Source: Mytilinidion resinicola
Taxonomy: Eukaryota; Ascomycota; Dothideomycetes; Mytilinidiales; Mytilinidiaceae
Direction: 5' to 3'
Length of the DNA: 13,422 nucleotides
NCBI RefSeq assembly: GCF_010093595.1
Contig: NW_022985450.1
Span: 1,312,183-1,325,604, forward strand
How positions within the stretch are numbered: the first letter of the stretch is position 1; the number at the start of each line of letters is the position of its first letter. A program made the translations under genes and the position numbers. The notes beneath the pieces were generated by a model. The model ran no database searches. It was not told the origin of the DNA and saw only the letters and a list, made by a program, of their open reading frames with translations. Positions 8,009 to 13,422 of this stretch are shown piece by piece.

Positions 8009-9258
8009 ATGGAACCACCACGGGGAAGCTCCTTGCAACCTATCCAATATTGTCATCTTGACAGCTCACAGAACGAAATACGTCTGCTCTCCTTCGAAAG
8101 CACTCCGTCACATGCCCTGCTGCGGCTTAGTCTATCCTATGTATCTCTAAACAACTGGAAGCTTAAATACCTCTCCTTTTGCAACCAGATTAAGCCGACC
8201 TTAAGTAGCTCCGAGCTCTGCGAAGCCTGGAAAGAGCGGCTTAAGTTTACGCTTGCTACGCCTAAGCGCGATATCTACAATACTGTTGCAAGGTTTAACT
8301 GGGGTGACTATATCTGCCTAAGCTATATGTGGGGAGACTGTGCGGAAGAGAAGGCTATTGTTTTAGTGGATAGTATTGCCACTAGCGTAAGCAAGCGTCT
8401 AGAGGCGGCTCTGCGGGACCTGCAATTAAGCTTTAAGTGCGACGTTGGTATAAAAGTTTAGGTGGACGCCCTGTGCATTAACCAGGCCGATGTTGTTGAC
8501 CGCAGTGCCCATGTCCTGCGCGTGAAGGATATATTCAGTTGGGCATTTTCTGTAACAGCCTGGACTAAGGGAGGTGATAACTTGCTGGGTCTTAGCCCAC
8601 CGGGCGAATAACTTCTTCTCTGCAAAGTAGTCTTTAGCCAATACGGGAGACAGGTTCTAGAAGAGCTTCTTAGGGTGAGACAGCGTGACTAGGGAGTGGT
8701 GGACGACAAGGACGATTAGATAATGAAGTTGGTGGAGGACGTTGAAGTGCTTGTCTTTGATGAATATTACTGGGCAGATTCCGATAATAAAGATAACTTC
8801 GGCTTTGGCAGGCTGCATTTACGCGACTTGGTTCGCGTAGAACTGTAGCAGATATTTAAAGAAGAATACTAGTCGCGACTGTAGATCATCCAGGAGCTTG
8901 CGGTTAGCTCTATAACGTCGACGGTGCACTAGGGAGAATCGGAGTTCCGCTTGTTAACCCTGCGGGCAATCGCAGATATTCTTCTTACTTATTCCGAATC
9001 TGAACGGGCGTTGAACTCGGAAATCTGGAAGGAAATCAAGCCAGGATTGGACCTCTTGGCATTCAGCACTTTGTGGGATAAATTAGAGACTGCGTCGGGT
9101 GATACAGAACAGTTGTTGGACAATGCTTCCATTCGGGAGCTGAACCTCCTTGCAGCTCGTGCCAGTTGCTCGCTTTTATATGACAAGATCTACGCGTTGC
9201 TTGGGCTGTTTCCATCGTCTGTGTTAAGTATTGTGACGATTGACTACAGTCGAAGCAA
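8009..9258 (+). pseudogene. HET-domain (heterokaryon incompatibility) gene, RIP-type nonsense mutations, 3' truncated
   Basis: HET-domain proteins trigger cell death when incompatible hyphae fuse. The ATG at 8009 sits in a strong context (gccATGG) and opens one frame of about 416 codons to the retroelement junction. HET blocks appear in order: YICLSYMWGD (codon 101 onward, 8309), VDALCINQAD (8462), then IIQEL (8885) and LLYDKIYALLGL (about 9174-9209). Eight in-frame stops interrupt it: 8459, 8609, 8690, 8717, 8846, 8870, 8882 and 8930. All are TAG or TAA; several fall where the family has Trp (before VDALCINQ, in EEY*SRL, in RL*IIQEL). Each needs one C:G to T:A change, and no frameshift is present. 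The last recognisable HET text is near TIDYSRS; the frame then enters gypsy gag and ends at 9347-9349. The normal C-terminus is missing. Confidence 0.85.
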
Positions 9259-9880
9259 TAAATTCTTAGATAAGATAAGAAAACAGCTAGCTCCCGCCCC
9301 CGCATTAATAACCAGGACAAGCCGGACCGACCTTATTCTTCTTAGCTAAGCTTTACTAGTAATAATTAACCGCCCGCTTCTAATAACAGCAGTAACCGCC
9401 CTTCTATTTCCAGCAACAGCAATAGCAATAGTGCTAAGCCTACCCCTTTCTTTAGATAGCGTAACTCTAACTATACTAATATAAAGATAACTCCTATATA
9501 GAAGGCCCGCCGCAACTGCCTTTATACTAACTAGAAATGCTTTAAGTATAAATAACTAGGCCACTATGCTGTTAACTGCCCGCTTACGGATTAAGAAGTT
9601 AGCGCTATACAGGACACTATTTCTAATTTAGAAACTGCGCTAGAATTTAAGAAAATTAATAAGCCGGAAGCTGATATTAGCTCCAACTCTAATAGCTCTA
9701 GCAGTTTAGAAAACTAGGCACCCTTAATAATAGCCGCCGTTAAGAGTTATAAGTATATAAGAGTAAAAAGGATAACAGAAAGCACTTTTAGGAACTGCTA
9801 AATAGATAGGGAACTATTTAAAGAGATAAAACTATTCTTTTTAGGAAAGCAGAATTCTTAAACTTTTAAGTAGCAGAAAT
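9258..9880 (+). pseudogene. Gag C-terminal part with mutated zinc knuckle
   Basis: Frame text includes a Asn/Ser-rich stretch (NNSSNRPSISSNSNSNSAKP, about 9385-9448) followed by CFKYK*LGHYAVNC at 9538-9579. This is a CX2CX4HX4C nucleocapsid knuckle in which the second Cys reads Tyr (9547-9549) and one residue is a stop, both explained by G-to-A changes. The upstream capsid part is missing. The protease that follows is in another frame (offset -1). Confidence 0.75.
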
Positions 9881-10200
9881 AAAAGCATTCCTAGACTGCG
9901 GGGCTTTCTATAACTTTATCTTATATAAACTGGCGCACTAACTAAACCTAAATATCTAACCCCTAAAAAAGAAAAAAAAAGTATACTCTTACTAAGGTGC
10001 CGACGGACCTAAGAAGTAGATAACAGAATACGCTAAGTTTCCCTTACAAATAGGGAAGCACTTTAAAATCCTCCGCTGCTATATAGTACGCAGCTGCGGG
10101 TGTTATAAGCTTATTTCAGGCTACTATTAGTTTAAGATCTACAACTGTGCATTATAAGTAGGATAAGGAAAAGTCTTTTTTAATAGCGCTTACTATCTGC
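9881..10200 (+). pseudogene. Retropepsin-like protease of the gypsy fragment
   Basis: The motif AFLDCGAFYNFI (catalytic Asp codon 9894-9896) matches the retropepsin active-site loop, with Cys where Ser or Thr is usual. Text such as GADGPKK and FPLQIGKHFKI follows, interrupted by TAA/TAG codons. This region would have processed the Gag-Pol polyprotein. The C-terminal border toward the reverse transcriptase linker is not clear. Confidence 0.65.
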
Positions 10201-10439
10201 AGCACTGTAATATTACTTGCTAAAAAGTAATAGTTAAGGCCCTGCCTGTAATATAAACCTTAGGAATACTAAAAGCATAGACCGGCCTACTCTTACAACC
10301 TGGATATATTTCTAAAACTTTTTCAGCACCTATAATAAAGAACGCACGCAAGAGGCTGCAGGAAGCCGTAAAATAATACTTTCCTAGCCCGGTTGTAGAC
10401 CTATAATTAAATAATATACTAGGCAGAAAGAACAGGGTA

Positions 10440-11480
10440 AAATAGCTAAAACCTACTTTTTTACCCGCGATATGCTGCCAGAAGTCTCTATAAACGGGAT
10501 TAAGGTTAGCAAAATAATAGAGGAAGATTTCCGCAAGTTTATAAATCCTAAGAAGGACGCCGCTATTAAAGCTAAGATGCCGGAGCTTTATAGCGCCTGG
10601 AAGGACCTCTATTACCGCCCCTTTTCTAATATACTACCTAAGTATACTAGTAGAGATTATAATATTAAGATTAAGGAAGGAGCTAAACTCCCTTTAAGGA
10701 AACTGTACCTAATATCCTAAATAGAACTTAAAGCTATCTAAAAGTATATTAATAATATAATAGTAAAGGGGTTTATTAAACCCGCCCTAGGGGACGTAAG
10801 TTCCCTGTTACTAGTTATATAGAAACCCGGAGAAGGTATATATATTTGCGTCGACTACTAAGAACTAAATAATGCTACTGTTAAGGACTAATACCCTTTA
10901 CCCCTTATCTAAAAAACCTTAGCTAGGCTATCTAAGGCTAAGATCTTTATAAAAATTAATATTATTACAGTATTTAATTGCGTTTAAATAAAGCCGGGTA
11001 TAGAATAGTTAACAGCCTTTTCTACTTACTATAGAACTTACTAATACCGCGTAATACCTTTTAGGCTGTATAATGCACCTGTAACCTTCCAACACTTTAT
11101 TAATACTGCTCTTTATAAGTATCTTAATAAGTTTATTACTGTATACTTAGATAATATCCTAGTATATAGTAAAAGTATTAAAGAATACCCTGCTTATATA
11201 AAAAGTATTCTTACTTAACTATATAATAAAGGACTATACGCCGATATTAATAAGAGCGAGTTTTATATAACTAAAGTAAAGTTCCTTAGTCTAATAATCT
11301 CTATAAATGGGATTAAGATAGACCTAGTTAAGCTAGAAGCTATCCGCAACTAGCAGCTACACTATACTGTTACCGGACTTCTAGAATTCCTAGGTTTTAC
11401 AGGATTCTACCAACAGTTTATTGCAGGATACTCCGCTATTGTATATTCCTTAACTAATACTATAAAGGACACAGGCTATT
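10440..11480 (+). pseudogene. Reverse transcriptase and connection domain
   Basis: RNA-dependent DNA polymerase of the gypsy fragment. The frame opening at 10472 (MLPEVSINGIKVSKIIEEDF) continues without frameshift through RT landmarks: EGAKLPLRKLY, KGFIKPALG, KPGEGIYICVDY*ELN, YPLPLI, FRLYNAPVTFQHFI and the catalytic box YLDNILVYS (Tyr codon at 11144-11146). The second Asp of the box reads Asn (11153-11155), which would inactivate the enzyme. The tether continues with LLEFLGFTGFYQQFI (about 11370-11415). Numerous TAG/TAA codons stand at Gln, Trp or Arg positions. Confidence 0.88.
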
Positions 11481-11589
11481 CTAAGGGAAAACTAACTAAG
11501 GTCTAAGTTATACCGGAATTCTAAGCTGCTTTTTAACAACTTAAGGATGCCTTTAAGGAAAACTAGATTCTTATTACTTTTAACCCTAA

Positions 11590-11985
11590 TAAAGATATAT
11601 ATATATTTTGCAATAGCTCCGGATAGGCAGTAGGAGGCACCCTTAAGCAGAAGGGTTTAGATAGCAGATTATACCCTATAGCCTTTTTTTAAAGAAATAC
11701 ACCCTAGTAAAATCTAACTATAATATCTATAACTAGGAACTTATAGCTATTATATAAGCATTTAAGGAATTCTAACCGGAACTAATAAGCATTAACCCTA
11801 AAAACATAATTTAAGTTATAACTAACTATAAGAACTTAGAGTCTTTTATAACTACTAAGGTTCTTAGCCGCCGCCAGGCTAAATAGAGCCTTTTCCTTTT
11901 TAAGTTTAACTTTAAAATTATTTATCGGCCAAGAAAGGAAAATATTAAAGCAGACGCCCTTTCTAGGCGTAAATAGGATATACCT
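11590..11985 (+). pseudogene. RNase H domain, with frameshift in a poly-T run
   Basis: Degrades the RNA strand during reverse transcription. The motif IYIFCNSSG*AVGGTLKQKG (catalytic Asp reads Asn at 11612-11614) is in the RT frame. The frame is then lost near the seven-T run at 11684-11690 and resumes in another frame with NYNIYN*ELIAII, VITNYKNLESF and KADALSRRK, ending near 11970. The shift is best explained by a one-base indel at the homopolymer, one of the few changes here not of C-to-T type. Confidence 0.8.
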
Positions 11986-11999
11986 ATTAGAAAGGATAA

Positions 12000-12499
12000 T
12001 AATAGGCTTACTATTAACTACTAAGTAATCCTAAAGCCTTAGAATCTTTTAGATAGAATAAAACCTACTGCATTAAAGAAGTCTATTATTACTGCTCTTA
12101 CTACTTTATCTATAGGGGCAGAAGATAACTAAATTAACAACTATATTTCTAATAATATAGTTAACACTATACGCCTTTACCTTATAAAGAAGGAAAAGGA
12201 CAGTAATAAGTTTAACAATAATTTAGAGGAAGCTATTAGCTAAAAACTAGAATTAATTAGACCTTTAGACCCTAATAGAACCCTAACTTCTAATCTAATA
12301 GTAACTGCGTATACAGAAGACCTAGTTTCTAAGGAGATTTTTACTCTTCTAGAAGACCTAACTAGCACCTGTTAATAGATGCTGCTACACCTACTTAAGG
12401 CTAGATACTAATTCTTTCTAGCTAACTGCTAAGTTACCGGAATAAAAATAGAAGGCCAGGATAACCGCCGCCTTAAAATAAACAGGCAACTTTTTATAC
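12000..12499 (+). other. RNase H to integrase linker of the gypsy fragment, degraded
   Basis: About 500 bp of TA-rich sequence between recognisable RNase H and integrase. It reads as low-confidence protein text broken by stops and presumably represents the pol linker. No separate gene, promoter or repeat was recognised in it. Confidence 0.5.
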
Positions 12500-13052
12500 C
12501 TGAAAATAAGGCTTTTTAACACCGACTGTATATAGAATAATATAACTATCCTATTATAGGTTATAAAGGACTAAAGCGCACTTATTTCGCGCTAATTTAA
12601 CACTACTACTAGCCTTATATAGTATAATAAATTAATAAGTTCTATAATAACTGTGCTATTTGCTAATAAACTAAGTATTTAAGGAATAAGAAATATAGTT
12701 TCCTTAGGCTATTGCCTATTCTAAATAAGCAATAGTAATATCTTAGCATTAACTACATCGTTAGTCTCCCCGCCTGCACCTGCTGAGGAATTAAATATTA
12801 GAATATTGCTATAGTCTATAATAGACTTATAAAATACTGCTACTTTATTCCTATAGACAGTCTAAGTTTAAAGGCATTAGTTTAGATTTTCCTACTACTT
12901 TTTGCCTTATATAGAATCCCATAATCTATTACTTTAGATAGGGGCAGCAACTTTATTACTAAGTTCTGGAAACGCCTATACTAACGCCTTAGAATATCTC
13001 TTAAAATATCTACTACTTTCTACCCTAAAACTAATAAATAAACAGAACGCTC
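12500..13052 (+). pseudogene. Integrase (zinc-binding and catalytic core), truncated after catalytic Glu
   Basis: Inserts the cDNA copy into the genome. Seen: a CAIC pair at 12652-12663 (C-terminal half of the HHCC zinc-binding domain), then INYIVSLPAC where the first catalytic Asp reads Asn (12751-12753), then LDRGSNFITKFWKRL with the second Asp kept (12937-12939), and TERSN with the Glu kept (13045-13047). The Asp-to-Glu spacing is exactly 35 residues, the DDx35E pattern. Similarity ends within a few codons of the Glu, at a TTTA repeat. The chromodomain or C-terminal part and 3' LTR are absent. Confidence 0.85.
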
Positions 13053-13055
13053 TAA

Positions 13056-13074
13056 TTTATTTATTTATTTATTA
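13056..13074. repeat. (TTTA)n microsatellite at the retroelement breakpoint
   Basis: Four and a half or more TTTA units follow immediately after the last recognisable integrase codons. A simple repeat at the break may mark the site of recombination, slippage or end-joining. To the right, GC content rises and the RIP-like pattern ends. Confidence 0.8.
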
Positions 13075-13422
13075 GGTTCTATTAGGCCGATTTAGCTCCC
13101 GTTAGGGTCCATGCGGCAGTGCTATCTAGGTTTTATTTACAAGGGGAAACCGTTCGCTCTATAGCGGTCGGGTGAAAACCTTGTTTTCTACAGTGTATAA
13201 CGCCTTGCGTTCCTTTTGTTTCTGCGCGGCTGTGGGGGACGCGTGGCAGCTCTGTGAGCATCACCACGGAGTAAGCCATCTTGATGCATTCTCCAGGATC
13301 GATCCGGTGTCCGTAGGCCCTAGGTTCCAGGGTTGTACGGTGTCCAGATGGTTAGTAAGGTCCGGGGTCCGCGTTAGGGCGCGCGTACCCTTACCGTACG
13401 GGCGTGCCCTTTTCTTAAAAGC
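13075..13422. other. GC-rich unidentified sequence with imperfect terminal-type inverted repeat
   Basis: No coding region recognised. Composition is ordinary to GC-rich, unlike the adjacent fragment. Near the window end, agggcgcgcgtac (13376-13388) and gtacgggcgtgccct (13396-13410) form an imperfect hairpin, and short repeated ggtgtcc and ggtccg motifs occur at 13300-13372. Such sequence could be the end of another transposon or a promoter region, but nothing decides this within the window. Confidence 0.35.

Larger units (their letters stand above)
9258..13058 (+). mobile_element. Ty3/gypsy retrotransposon fragment, RIP-degraded, lacking both LTRs
   Basis: Plus-strand retroelement with the order gag (C-terminal part), protease, reverse transcriptase, RNase H, integrase, which is the Ty3/gypsy order. 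It begins abruptly inside gag beside the HET pseudogene and ends just after the integrase catalytic Glu at 13045-13047, so the N-terminal gag, C-terminal integrase and both LTRs are missing. The sequence is TA-rich with many TAA/TAG codons and almost no TCA or TGA. It belongs to a different family from the minus-strand element at 1478-4570, judging by its zinc knuckle and protease motifs. Both ends being internal suggests rearrangement or deletion rather than simple insertion. Confidence 0.88.

Noticed and set aside
7659..8150. 163-residue plus-strand frame upstream of HET
   Set aside because: No domain or conserved pattern is visible, it overlaps the HET start in another frame, and it covers promoter-like pyrimidine-rich sequence.
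6194..9258. BTB gene plus HET gene as a linked incompatibility or defence system
   Set aside because: Adjacency is the only evidence. The HET gene is dead and truncated, and nothing in the BTB protein points to a shared pathway.
8426..9320. Minus-strand frames at 8426-8641, 8989-9186 and 9063-9320
   Set aside because: They are antisense to the HET-domain reading frame, which has several ordered family motifs.
1..13422. CRISPR arrays, rRNA or complete tRNA genes
   Set aside because: No regularly spaced repeats, rRNA-like sequence or full cloverleaf were seen on reading, and the context is eukaryotic.

Overview
The window looks like a repeat-rich compartment of a filamentous ascomycete (Pezizomycotina) nuclear genome. 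The evidence is a heterokaryon-incompatibility (HET) domain gene, a fungal-type BTB/POZ gene with two short GT...CTAAT...AG introns, pogo/Fot1-class DNA transposons, two Ty3/gypsy retrotransposon remnants, and heavy C-to-T decay of the repeats in the style of repeat-induced point mutation (RIP). The species cannot be named from the sequence.

Layout. 1-1477 (minus): a pogo/Fot1-like DNA transposon cut by the window edge. Its transposase is nearly intact: DD35D triad present, only three premature stops. 1478-4570 (minus): a heavily RIP-mutated Ty3/gypsy element comprising a probable 5' LTR, gag with a zinc knuckle, a long gag extension and the protease. It breaks off in the protease exactly where the pogo element begins, so the pogo copy probably inserted into the already decayed retroelement. 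About 4570-5990 (minus): a second, different Fot1-like transposon. Its catalytic half is mutated (two of three catalytic Asp changed to Asn), while its N-terminal DNA-binding half is unmutated, with a sharp border near 5455. 6194-7300 (plus): a three-exon BTB/POZ gene, the only gene here that looks intact. 7301-8008: unassigned. 8009 to about 9258 (plus): a HET-domain pseudogene with eight in-frame stops and no frameshift. About 9258-13058 (plus): a second, unrelated Ty3/gypsy fragment (gag zinc knuckle, protease, RT, RNase H, integrase), broken inside gag on the left and just after the integrase catalytic Glu on the right, with no LTR at either end. 13059-13422: GC-rich, unmutated, unidentified sequence.

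The genes do not form a pathway or operon. The unifying story is genome defence: RIP has erased two retroelements and half of a DNA transposon and has apparently silenced a HET gene, while the BTB gene and the leftmost pogo copy have largely or wholly escaped. The most distinctive signal is mutation context. Inside the decayed elements TCA/TGA is almost absent, CCA/TGG is rare and GCA/TGC is retained, which suggests a mutator that prefers CpA after a pyrimidine. I found no convincing evidence of a new multi-gene system.
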